Source: JACZUI01 sp041599115
GTDB taxonomy: Bacteria > Actinomycetota > Acidimicrobiia > Spongiisociales > ZC4RG35
Direction of reading: 5' to 3'
Length of the DNA stretch: 5,958 nt
NCBI GenBank assembly: GCA_041599115.1
Contig: JBFHXF010000117.1
Span: 1-5,958, forward strand
The notes below the pieces were generated by a model. It worked only from the letters and a program-made list of their open reading frames with translations. It did not search any database and had not been told where the DNA came from. Shown piece by piece: positions 1 through 5,529 of this stretch; within the stretch, counting starts at the first letter, position 1, and each line of letters opens with the position of its first letter. Made by a program: the position numbers and the translations under genes.

Positions 1-192
1 CGGGGCTATGAAGCCGAGGGCAACATCAGACCCGTTGGCATCCAAGACCGGAAGCGGGTTTCCCACGACGGAGACACTGCGAAACCCGATGCTCGCGTCC
101 ACGGTGTCTTCGGTGCTTATGGAGGAGGCCATCCAGACCACCAGGCCAAGAGCGACGACTCCCCCGATGATCCACAGGACTCTCTTATTCAC
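1..192 (-). CDS. Membrane-anchored redoxin/thioredoxin-like protein, N-terminal fragment
   Basis: Only the first 64 residues are in the window; the gene continues past position 1. The start is a GTG lying inside the last codons of dsbB, giving an 8-nt overlap. Residues 1-4 (MNKR) are positively charged and residues 5-25 are strongly hydrophobic, which fits an uncleaved signal anchor or a signal peptide exporting the rest. Residues 44-64 contain G-N-P-L-P, then G-S-D-V-A-L-G, then A-P. This pattern resembles the lead-in to the redoxin/TlpA fold in many actinobacterial thioredoxin-like proteins, where the CxxC comes later and so cannot be seen here. The overlap with dsbB supports a thiol-redox role outside the membrane, perhaps as the partner that DsbB oxidises or as a reducing TlpA-type protein. 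The fold assignment is moderate, the gene itself is likely, and oxidant versus reductant is undecided. Confidence 0.72.
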   Translation of the reverse strand, partial: MNKRVLWIIGGVVALGLVVWMASSISTEDTVDASIGFRSVSVVGNPLPVLDANGSDVALGFIAP

Positions 193-715
193 GTGATTCC
201 TTTGCGTAAAAGGCGAGCAGGGCAGCGATAGCCATAAACCCGGCTCCCGCCATGAAGGGTATGGAGATGAAGCCGAACACCTCCACATAGCGGGCGGAAC
301 AGGGATTGGTGGTATCGCATGAGCCCCCCTCCAGACCCGGAAACACCTGAATCAGATAGTGATAGCTCGAGATGAGGAGACCGCCCAGCGCCAGAGGGAG
401 GGCGTAGTACTTGACCGTCCAATCCCTACGTATCGCAGCCACCAGCAGGATCACCGACATCGGATACATGGCGATTCGCTGGAACCAGCAAAGACGGCAC
501 GGGATGAAATGGACTACCTCGGAGTAGATCAAAGAGCCTGCCGTAGCCACCGCGGCGACCAGCCAGGCGAGCCAGATGGCTCCCGGATCCAGCAGCCTGG
601 CCGCCTCTGGGCCTTTCACCATGCGATAGACCACGAGCGAGACTGCCCCACCTATCGAGACCAGGGAGAGAATGGAGACAAGCGTGTTGTATAGCTGCAG
701 AGTTTGGGCTGTCAT
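185..715 (-). CDS. dsbB: Disulfide bond formation protein DsbB/BdbC family
   Basis: Integral membrane thiol oxidase of 176 residues that in this family passes electrons from a DsbA-like partner to quinone. The first extracytoplasmic pair is C73-x-x-C76 (in PCRLCWFQR), immediately followed by the family Q-R and a transmembrane helix. The second pair is C133 and C139, in a loop before the last helix. Hydrophobic segments lie at about 11-31, 46-64, 82-95, 103-121 and 148-170, so there is one helix more than the four-helix DsbB core, at the N-terminus. The ATG at 715 has no Shine-Dalgarno site and lies only 16 nt beyond the tRNA-Glu 3' end, so the message may begin at the processed tRNA end or be read through from gltX. 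A later Met at residue 32 would lose the first helix. The next gene overlaps by 8 nt and looks like its redox partner. Confidence 0.93.
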   Translation of the reverse strand: MTAQTLQLYNTLVSILSLVSIGGAVSLVVYRMVKGPEAARLLDPGAIWLAWLVAAVATAGSLIYSEVVHFIPCRLCWFQRIAMYPMSVILLVAAIRRDWTVKYYALPLALGGLLISSYHYLIQVFPGLEGGSCDTTNPCSARYVEVFGFISIPFMAGAGFMAIAALLAFYAKESRE

Positions 716-731
716 GTTGTGGTTCTGCTCG

Positions 732-804
732 CAGTCCCGACCGGATTCGAACCGGCGTTTCCGGCTTGAAAGGCCGGCGTCCTGGGCCTCTGGACGACGG
801 GACC
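732..804 (-). tRNA. tRNA-Glu (anticodon UUC)
   Basis: A complete cloverleaf folds by hand on the minus strand. The acceptor stem pairs 804-798 with 739-733, with a G1-U72 wobble. The D stem GTCC/GGAC, anticodon stem CCGGC/GCCGG and T stem GCCGG/CCGGT (one G-U) all close, the T loop is TTCGAAT, and the variable region is 4 nt. The seven-base anticodon loop CTTTCAA places anticodon TTC at 770-768, reading GAA (and GAG by wobble). The discriminator base is G and no CCA is encoded, so it must be added enzymatically. The gene lies 31 nt after the gltX stop on the same strand, next to the gene for its own charging enzyme. Confidence 0.97.
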
Positions 805-815
805 TCGGAGGTGAA

Positions 816-844
816 AGGTTACGCCGGCGAGAGGCTCAACCCAA
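816..844 (-). promoter_or_regulatory. Candidate promoter for tRNA-Glu
   Basis: On the minus strand a TTGGGT hexamer (844-839) and a TAACCT hexamer (821-816) are separated by exactly 17 nt. The -10-like box ends 11 nt before the tRNA 5' end, so transcription would start a few nucleotides upstream of the mature tRNA. The -35-like box is formed by the last two sense codons of gltX. It matches only TTG of the consensus -35, so the call rests mainly on spacing and position. Read-through from gltX is the alternative. Confidence 0.33.
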
Positions 845-2257
845 CATCTTCCGGGCACGCCCGATTCTCTGGAGCGACCGCTCCCTTCCGAGAGCAGAAA
901 GCGATTCGAAGAGTGGTGGGCTGACCGAAGACCCGGTCACTGCCACACGAATCGGCTGAAGGGCCTTGCCGACTCCGATTCCCATTGCTTCGATCATGGC
1001 CCTCAAGGCCGATTCGATTGCATCGGCGGTCCAGTCGCCCACAGATCCCAGACGCGCCGCCGCATTGTCGAGAATCTCACCGACTCCTTCCTTCGCCATT
1101 ACCTTCGACCACGAGGATTTGTCGTAGGCATCGAAATCCTCGAAGAGGAAAACCACCTGCTCCCCCGCCTCAGGAAGCAGCTTGGTCCGCTCCTGGACCA
1201 GGGCGGACACGTCACCGAATCGAGCCCACTCATCAGCCGTCAGATCCCGCCCGACGGCGGTCACGATATGAGGCCTGACCAAGGTGTTGAAGGTCTCGTT
1301 GGAAAGAGCCCGGATGTACTCGCCATTCATCCAGGCCAGCTTCTCGGGGTCGAAGACGGCGGGGTTCTTGGAGACGTCGGCCAGGTCGAATGACGCCACC
1401 GCCTCGTCCCTGGTGAAGATCTCGGTCTCCCCGTCCAACGACCAGCCAAGCAGGGCCAGATAGTTGAACACCGCCTCCGCCAGATACCCCTCGTCGCGGT
1501 ATTTGGCCAACGACGCAGCCCCAAACCGTTTTGACAGCTTCTTGCCATCGGTGCCGAATAGAAGCGGAAGATGGGCGTATTTCGGCATATCGGCGCCGAG
1601 AGCCCTGGTCAGCAGGATGTGCTTTGGGGTAGAAGGAAGCAGGTCTTCGCCACGGGCGACGTGGGTTATTGCGTAGTCGACATCGTCAACGGTCGAGGCG
1701 AGGTGATAAGTGGGGGTTCCGTCACTGCGCAGAATCACGAAGTCATCGACATCCTGGGGCTGAAACGACACCGAGCCACGCACCTCGTCGACAAAGGCGA
1801 TGGGCGCGTCCTGTGGTATCGACATCCGAATCACACCATCGTCAGCGGTGACTCCGGGGCGCCTTATGTAATGACCCGGGTGCTTCCCTTCCTTCTGGGC
1901 TCGCTGGCGAAGCGAGTCGAGTTCCACGGTGGTCCGTGGATCGCGATAGGCGGCCCCGGTCTCGATGAGCCCCTCTGCCACCTCCCGATAGCGGTCGTAG
2001 CGGTCTGATTGCCGGTAGCTCCCGTGGGGGCCTCCAACACCTACACCCTCGTCCCAATCGAGGCCCAGCCAACGTAGGGAGTCGAGGATGTCGTTCTCGA
2101 ACGCGGCGGTGGATCGCTCGGTGTCGGTGTCATCGATGCGGACGATGAACGTCCCATCGTGGTGGCGGGAATAGAGCCAGTTGAACAGAGCAGCGCGCGC
2201 CGTGCCGACATGAAGAGTGCCGGTGGGAGAGGGCGCTATGCGAAGCCGGACGCTCAT
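836..2257 (-). CDS. gltX: Glutamyl-tRNA synthetase
   Basis: Class I aminoacyl-tRNA synthetase of 473 residues, a normal bacterial GluRS length, that charges tRNA-Glu in the cytoplasm. The Rossmann core starts with RIAPSPTG (6-13), then the HIGH-type box H16-V-G-T19, and FIVRIDDTDTERS (37-49). The KMSKS-type loop is K240-L-S-K-R244 after FGTDG. The C-terminal helical anticodon-binding part ends with the family-typical G-R-E-R and R-I-G region (458-467). The zinc-binding cysteines found near residue 100-130 in many GluRS are absent, and I find no cysteine in the whole protein. The ATG overlaps the upstream FAH-family stop as ATGA, so translation is probably coupled and no separate ribosome site is needed. 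Whether it also charges tRNA-Gln (non-discriminating, with GatCAB repair) cannot be read from this window. Confidence 0.97.
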   Translation of the reverse strand: MSVRLRIAPSPTGTLHVGTARAALFNWLYSRHHDGTFIVRIDDTDTERSTAAFENDILDSLRWLGLDWDEGVGVGGPHGSYRQSDRYDRYREVAEGLIETGAAYRDPRTTVELDSLRQRAQKEGKHPGHYIRRPGVTADDGVIRMSIPQDAPIAFVDEVRGSVSFQPQDVDDFVILRSDGTPTYHLASTVDDVDYAITHVARGEDLLPSTPKHILLTRALGADMPKYAHLPLLFGTDGKKLSKRFGAASLAKYRDEGYLAEAVFNYLALLGWSLDGETEIFTRDEAVASFDLADVSKNPAVFDPEKLAWMNGEYIRALSNETFNTLVRPHIVTAVGRDLTADEWARFGDVSALVQERTKLLPEAGEQVVFLFEDFDAYDKSSWSKVMAKEGVGEILDNAAARLGSVGDWTADAIESALRAMIEAMGIGVGKALQPIRVAVTGSSVSPPLFESLSALGRERSLQRIGRARKMLG

Positions 2258-3015
2258 CGGGCCACAACCCGGTTCACCAGGGTTCCTATGCCGTCGATCT
2301 CGACTTCCATCGTGTCCCCCGGTACCACCCGACCGACACCCGACGGGGTGCCTGTCAGGATGACGTCGCCCGGAAGCATGGTCATCACCGAGGTGATGAA
2401 CTCGATGATCTCGGCCACGCCGAAGACCATGTCCGAGGTGAAACCGGCCTGACGGACCTCACCGTTGACCCGGCAGATCACCGCAAGCCTCTCGAGGGGA
2501 TCGAGTTCGGTCTCGATGGCCGGGCCAAGGGGGCAGAAAGTGTCGAAACCCTTGGAGCGAGTCCATTGACCATCCTTGCGCTGCAAGTCGCGGGCGGTGA
2601 CATCGTTGGCCGCGGTGTACCCGAAAATGCAAAGGGAGGCGTCCTCCGCCCGGACGTTGCGGGCTACCCGACCTATGACGACCGCCAGCTCTGCTTCGTG
2701 GTGAACCTCGTCAGACTGGGCAGGGTGAACTACAGCCGCATTCTGTCCGATCACCGCGGTCGCAGGCTTGATGAAGATGAGCGGCTCCTCGGGCACCTCG
2801 CCATCCATCTCGTCGGCATGCTCGACGTAGTTCTTGCCGACGCAAACGACTTTGGTCGGAAGGACCGGAGACAAGAGATGGACCGTGTCCCACGGAACGA
2901 CGATCTCGGTCGGTTCCCAGGCAACAAAGGGGGAACCCCGATAGATCAGGACACCGTCGGTTTGGGCCACGCCATAGGCGATGTCGTCACCGGCTTTGAT
3001 GCGCACGACCTTCAT
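2254..3015 (-). CDS. Fumarylacetoacetate hydrolase (FAH) family protein, FAHD1-like
   Basis: A 253-residue enzyme of the FAH C-terminal-domain family, whose members cleave or decarboxylate acylpyruvates, oxaloacetate and related 2-keto acids using a divalent metal. After a short N-terminal domain come CVGKNYVEHADEM (58-70), IFIKPATAV (80-88), the metal-site stretch H-H-E107-A-E109-L, then N-D138-V-T-A-R-D, the K155-G-F-D-T motif and TGTPSGVG (221-228). E107, E109 and D138 are the expected metal ligands. The reading frame extends upstream to a TTG at 3087, but homology begins at the ATG at 3015, giving the usual length. No Shine-Dalgarno site precedes it. It is coupled to gltX by a 4-nt overlap; as I recall, an FAH-gltX pair also occurs in mycobacteria. 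The substrate is unknown, so names such as hydroxyhepta-diene-dioate isomerase would be over-specific. Confidence 0.93.
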   Translation of the reverse strand: MKVVRIKAGDDIAYGVAQTDGVLIYRGSPFVAWEPTEIVVPWDTVHLLSPVLPTKVVCVGKNYVEHADEMDGEVPEEPLIFIKPATAVIGQNAAVVHPAQSDEVHHEAELAVVIGRVARNVRAEDASLCIFGYTAANDVTARDLQRKDGQWTRSKGFDTFCPLGPAIETELDPLERLAVICRVNGEVRQAGFTSDMVFGVAEIIEFITSVMTMLPGDVILTGTPSGVGRVVPGDTMEVEIDGIGTLVNRVVAR

Positions 3016-3024
3016 GAGGCCGAG

Positions 3025-3030
3025 ACGGTA
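3025..3030 (-). promoter_or_regulatory. Possible -10 element for a leaderless FAH-gltX transcript
   Basis: TACCGT on the minus strand fits TANNNT and ends 9 nt before the ATG at 3015, which has no ribosome-binding site. No convincing -35 box lies about 17 nt further upstream. The site is in the 82-nt gap after the unknown-function gene. Read-through from the ilvE promoter is equally possible. Confidence 0.2.
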
Positions 3031-3051
3031 GTGGTTGGTTCGCTCTGTGCG

Positions 3052-3078
3052 TCCGGAGCAACCGGAGATCGACTCTCC
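3052..3078 (-). repeat. Two overlapping small inverted repeats between the unknown gene and the FAH gene
   Basis: On the minus strand GGAGA/TCTCC with a 5-nt loop (plus-strand arms 3064-3068 and 3074-3078) overlaps TCCGG/CCGGA with a 5-nt loop (3052-3056 and 3062-3066). The two hairpins share bases 3064-3066 and cannot form fully together. No T-run follows, so this is not a standard terminator. They may be chance in GC-rich DNA. Confidence 0.22.
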
Positions 3079-3097
3079 CCCGGACAATCGATTCTGG

Positions 3098-3613
3098 CTA
3101 GGCGACCACGGGTTCCGCTGACTCCTCGGAGAGCTCTCTCTGGTGTCCCAATGCCCATCGAATCTGCTCCGGTTTGTTGACGATCAGCTCGGGATCGACC
3201 TCGGCCGCTGCCAATGCTCCGGGACGCTGCTCGTGAGCCACCGCGGAGAGCCAGCGCTCGCGCCCCGCCAGTACAGAAGGCGACGCCTCAAAGCCATACC
3301 CGCACAGCACCAGACCCGCTTCGACATCCTCCGGGACGGGAGCCCGGCCAAGAGCGGCAGCTCGCGCCATCACCAAGCCCTCGAGAACCTTCCGCAAACG
3401 CGGATCTGGATCGGGGAGTTCGGCCCCGGCAAGAAGATGAAGGGCCCATCCCGCGTCCGGGCCGGCAGATCCAAACCGGCCACCATGGGGGACGTCCTCG
3501 GGCGATGTCACAGAGCCCGGTTTGGTGGGTCGCCACCCGGCCGGCGGCGGCGGTTCGAGCGGGCGCCGGGGCCTGTCCGAATCGCTGAGCTCGATGTTCG
3601 GTTGCTGTCCCAT
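3098..3613 (-). CDS. Protein of unknown function in the ilvE operon
   Basis: I do not recognise a named family. The 171-residue product has no membrane segment or signal peptide and is probably cytoplasmic. Residues 1-28 are charged and proline-rich (a run of four prolines at 21-24) and look disordered. Then come GWRPTKPG (26-33) and HGGRFGSAGPDAGWALHL (43-60), the stretch most likely to be conserved. A helical part with ARAAALGRAPVPEDVEAG follows (83-100), and then L-C-G-Y-G (103-107). The C-terminal third is rich in Glu, Ala and Trp and ends in an acidic tail. Its ATG overlaps the ilvE stop as TGATG (1-nt overlap), so it is almost certainly co-translated with ilvE. Three reasons favour a real gene over a shadow: no better gene competes for this stretch, the coupling is exact, and the FG-GPD-G-AL-L pattern resembles actinobacterial hypothetical proteins I have seen. 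No function is proposed. Confidence 0.82.
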   Translation of the reverse strand: MGQQPNIELSDSDRPRRPLEPPPPAGWRPTKPGSVTSPEDVPHGGRFGSAGPDAGWALHLLAGAELPDPDPRLRKVLEGLVMARAAALGRAPVPEDVEAGLVLCGYGFEASPSVLAGRERWLSAVAHEQRPGALAAAEVDPELIVNKPEQIRWALGHQRELSEESAEPVVA

Positions 3614-4527
3614 CAGACGAACGAAAGCCAGTGCCGGTACTCGGGAACCTTGCCGGCAACGACATCGGCAAACAGCCCTTGGGCCAGTTGCGTGATCGGA
3701 CCCGGGGTACCGGACCCGACACTCCGGCCGTCGATCTCCCTGACCGGGGTCACCTCTGCGGCGGTACCGGTGAGGAAGACCTCATCGGCCGTGTAGAGGC
3801 TGCCGCGAGCCAGTTCTACCTCTCTGATCTCCACACTCTCCTTACGGAGGATCTCCATCACCGAATTCCGGGTGATTCCCTCGAGAATCCCTGACGAAAC
3901 CGGGGGCGTATAGGCGACGCCCCGGCTCACCAGGAAGACATTCATCCCGCTGCCCTCGGACAGGGAACCGCTGTCGTTGAGCATCAGGGCCTCGTCATAT
4001 CCGGCCCGGGCCGCTTCCTGTTTGGCGAGCATGGAGTTGAGGTACTGGCCCGATCCCTTGGCCGTCGGGATGAAGCTGGTATGCGAGATCCGTCGCCACG
4101 AAGAGACCATGGCGCTTATTCCGTTCCGAACCCCCTCATCTCCGAGGTAACTGCCCAAGAAAAAGGCGGCCATGAAGGTGTGAACCGGGCTCGATGACGG
4201 GTCGAGCCCGGCCGCGCCAAGACCGTGGAACACCTGTGGGCGGATATAGGCCGAGTCCAACTCGTTCACCCGTAGCAGCTCCAGACACGCTTCTTCCAGC
4301 TCAGCCACCGAGTGGGTCATAGGGATGCCATAAGCTCGGGCCGAGGCCCCGAGACGGGCCATGTGCTCATGAAGCCGGAAAACGGCCGTCCCCTCCGGCG
4401 TTTTGTAGGCACGGATGCCTTCGAAGACACCACTCCCAGATTGCAGCGTATGGGAGAGGAAATGGACGGTGGCTTTCTCCCAGTCGACAAACACACCGTC
4501 GGTCCAGATCTTGGATGCGGGTTCCAT
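3613..4527 (-). CDS. ilvE: Branched-chain amino acid aminotransferase (class IV PLP enzyme)
   Basis: Transfers amino groups between glutamate and the 2-keto acids of leucine, isoleucine and valine, the last biosynthetic and first degradative step, in the cytoplasm. The 304-residue length matches E. coli-type IlvE. Visible motifs are G33-VFEGIRAY, R51-L-H-E-H, YIRP (94-97), the PLP lysine K157 in TAKGSGQYLNS, E191 in SEGSGMN, ILEGITR (214-220) and LTGTAAEVTPV (252-262). K157 and E191 sit two residues before E. coli K159 and E193. The start ATG at 4527 has no Shine-Dalgarno site but lies 7 nt after a TANNNT box, suggesting a leaderless message. It heads the minus-strand run, with the unknown-function gene overlapping its stop by 1 nt. 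The leader is too short for a T-box or peptide attenuator. D-amino acid transaminase or ADC lyase are alternatives within class IV, but the motifs favour IlvE. Confidence 0.96.
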   Translation of the reverse strand: MEPASKIWTDGVFVDWEKATVHFLSHTLQSGSGVFEGIRAYKTPEGTAVFRLHEHMARLGASARAYGIPMTHSVAELEEACLELLRVNELDSAYIRPQVFHGLGAAGLDPSSSPVHTFMAAFFLGSYLGDEGVRNGISAMVSSWRRISHTSFIPTAKGSGQYLNSMLAKQEAARAGYDEALMLNDSGSLSEGSGMNVFLVSRGVAYTPPVSSGILEGITRNSVMEILRKESVEIREVELARGSLYTADEVFLTGTAAEVTPVREIDGRSVGSGTPGPITQLAQGLFADVVAGKVPEYRHWLSFV

Positions 4528-4534
4528 GCGCTGC

Positions 4535-4563
4535 AGGCTAAACGAGTTACCGGCTTGAAGAAA
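4535..4563 (-). promoter_or_regulatory. Candidate leaderless promoter of ilvE
   Basis: On the minus strand TAGCCT (4540-4535) is followed by 7 nt and then the ilvE ATG, so the expected first transcribed base is at or next to the start codon. A weak -35-like TTTCTT (4563-4558) sits 17 nt upstream. The absence of any purine-rich ribosome site supports a leaderless start. Confidence 0.42.
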
Positions 4564-4572
4564 TCCCGGCTC

Positions 4573-4578
4573 TAGGCT
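4573..4578 (+). promoter_or_regulatory. Candidate -10 element of a leaderless pgpA promoter
   Basis: TAGGCT fits TANNNT and ends 6 nt before the GTG at 4585. No Shine-Dalgarno site is present. The best -35-like hexamer, TTGAAG at 4555-4560, is only 12 nt away, so a -35 box is not convincing. The upstream region overlaps that of the divergent ilvE promoter. Confidence 0.38.
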
Positions 4579-4584
4579 CGCCAG

Positions 4585-5037
4585 GTGACGCGGCTTCTCG
4601 CCTCCTGGTTTGGATCGGGACTCATTCTCGGACGGTTGCGGGGAAGTGACGCCGGCTCGGGGACGCTAGCTTCGCTCGTGACTCTTCCGATCTCGCTTCT
4701 CCTCGGTCACTACGGGGGGTGGGCCGCTCAGGCCGGCGCCGCCATCGTCGTGGCCGCCGCCGGACTCGTTGTGATCAGAGACCATCTCGAGGAGGGCGAC
4801 GCGGGTTGGATCGTGATCGACGAAGCCGCCGGCACGTTTCTCGCGACTGTCGGTCTGGTGGGGGTGCCGGCGCTCCTGGCCTTCGCGATGTTTCGGCTCG
4901 CCGATATCTTCAAGACGTCATTCCCCGGCGTCCGACGCGCCGAGGGGCTGCGCGGTGAATGGGGGATCATGACCGACGACCTGGTTGCGGCGCTCTACGG
5001 GCTGGCGATCGGTCATCTCCTTCTGGCCGTGCTCTGA
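4585..5037 (+). CDS. pgpA: Phosphatidylglycerophosphatase A family protein
   Basis: In this family the enzyme removes phosphate from phosphatidylglycerol phosphate at the membrane, completing phosphatidylglycerol synthesis. The 150-residue product matches the family length. It shows FGSGLILG (9-16), GSGTLAS (24-30) where the family usually has PGTxGS, WIVIDEAAG (75-83) with D79 and E80, FRLADIFK (103-110), and WGIMTDDLVAALYG (126-139) with D131 and D132. Hydrophobic segments at about 31-41, 49-64, 86-102 and 134-150 fit a multi-pass membrane protein. The GTG at 4585 is chosen because it gives the family N-terminus, and a -10-like box lies just upstream. The first motif has lost its proline, and the usual KPxP after FD reads KTSFP, so this is a diverged member. 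It is divergent from ilvE and 48 nt upstream of the usp gene. Confidence 0.87.
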   Translation: MTRLLASWFGSGLILGRLRGSDAGSGTLASLVTLPISLLLGHYGGWAAQAGAAIVVAAAGLVVIRDHLEEGDAGWIVIDEAAGTFLATVGLVGVPALLAFAMFRLADIFKTSFPGVRRAEGLRGEWGIMTDDLVAALYGLAIGHLLLAVL

Positions 5038-5038
5038 T

Positions 5039-5067
5039 CTGACGAAGCCGCGAAACCGCCCTATCTT
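5039..5067 (+). promoter_or_regulatory. Candidate promoter of the universal stress protein gene
   Basis: CTGACG (5039-5044) matches four of six bases of TTGACA. It is followed by a 17-nt spacer and TATCTT (5062-5067), which fits TANNNT. Transcription would start near 5072-5076, leaving a very short leader that begins at the Shine-Dalgarno site. Co-transcription from pgpA, whose stop is only 1 nt before this box, is the alternative. Confidence 0.38.
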
Positions 5068-5072
5068 TGCTC

Positions 5073-5080
5073 AAGGAGGT
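5073..5080 (+). promoter_or_regulatory. Strong Shine-Dalgarno site for the universal stress protein gene
   Basis: AAGGAGGT is a full anti-Shine-Dalgarno match and sits 5 nt before the ATG at 5086. It fixes the start and is the strongest ribosome site in the window. Confidence 0.9.
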
Positions 5081-5085
5081 ATCTG

Positions 5086-5526
5086 ATGGATTGGCAACCG
5101 AAGACAATCGTTGTCGGCGTTGACGGATCGGACGGCAGTCATCGGGCCGCGGCGCGGGCGCTGACGATGGCACGGCACTGGGACGCCAAACTCATTCTGG
5201 CAACCGTCGTTCGCGAGCCGGAAGGGTGGTGGGGGATCGGCGGAGCTCCTCCCTCGCCGGAGGCCCTGGCAGCGGCGATCGCACAGGGTCAAAAGGAGGT
5301 TCTCGACGAGTTGGTCGGGCTCCTCGATTTGGAGGGTGTCGACTACCAGACACTCCAAGAGCTGGGTGACCCTGCAAACAAGCTGATCTCCGTCTGCGAG
5401 GAAAACGACGCAGATCTACTGGTCATTGGACGACGAGGAGCGGGCTTGGCCGAACGGGTATTGCTCGGTTCGGTAGCCGACCGACTCTGTCACCACTCAC
5501 CGGTGCCCGTCCTGGTCAACCCGTGA
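5086..5526 (+). CDS. Universal stress protein, single UspA domain, ATP-binding type
   Basis: A 146-residue single-domain Usp. The N-terminal strand TIVVGVDGSDGS (7-18) carries the conserved Asp13. The C-terminal signature G115-xx-G118-(9x)-G128-S129 in GRRGAGLAERVLLGSVADRL exactly fits the nucleotide-binding rule for the ATP-binding (MJ0577-like) subgroup. The closing strand PVPVLV (139-144) is typical. Such proteins are cytoplasmic dimers linked to survival under stress or slow growth; the specific role is not readable here. A glycine-tryptophan-rich insert EGWWGIGG (46-53) lies where the family is variable. The start is set by a full Shine-Dalgarno site. The gene is convergent with the DUF427 gene, and its TGA directly abuts the opposing stop codon. 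Confidence 0.95.
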   Translation: MDWQPKTIVVGVDGSDGSHRAAARALTMARHWDAKLILATVVREPEGWWGIGGAPPSPEALAAAIAQGQKEVLDELVGLLDLEGVDYQTLQELGDPANKLISVCEENDADLLVIGRRGAGLAERVLLGSVADRLCHHSPVPVLVNP

Positions 5527-5529
5527 TCA
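5524..5529. other. Abutting convergent stop codons (TGATCA)
   Basis: The TGA ending usp (5524-5526) is followed directly by TCA, the complement of the TGA ending the DUF427 gene (5527-5529). The intergenic distance is zero, and I see no hairpin with a T-run here, so any terminator must lie inside the opposing coding region. Confidence 0.95.

Noticed and set aside
808..818. GAGGTGAAAGG repeated on the minus strand at 5922-5912
   Set aside because: Several shared 11-mers are expected by chance in a window of this size on two strands. The flanks do not match and there is no common context.
1571..2008. 145-codon plus-strand open frame
   Set aside because: It lies wholly antisense to the gltX core, including conserved positions, and its translation shows no recognisable motif. 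Long antisense frames are expected in GC-rich coding DNA.
3016..3087. N-terminal extension of the FAH protein from a TTG start
   Set aside because: The extra 24 residues do not resemble the family. The ATG at 3015 gives the usual start and length.
2566..3180. 204-codon plus-strand open frame
   Set aside because: It is antisense to the FAH-family gene, whose motifs are unmistakable, and crosses into the next gene. No ribosome site and no family features.
3288..3722. 144-codon minus-strand open frame in another frame
   Set aside because: It overlaps both ilvE and the unknown-function gene on the same strand in a different frame and lacks recognisable motifs.
3143..3796. 217-codon plus-strand open frame, the longest antisense frame
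   Set aside because: It runs antisense across the unknown-function gene and the end of ilvE. Its composition is Arg/Pro/Ser-rich as expected of a shadow frame, and it would contradict the TGATG coupling on the other strand.
4528..4584. T-box or leader-peptide attenuator for ilvE
   Set aside because: The divergent region is only 57 nt, with no leader frame, no terminator hairpin and an apparently leaderless start.
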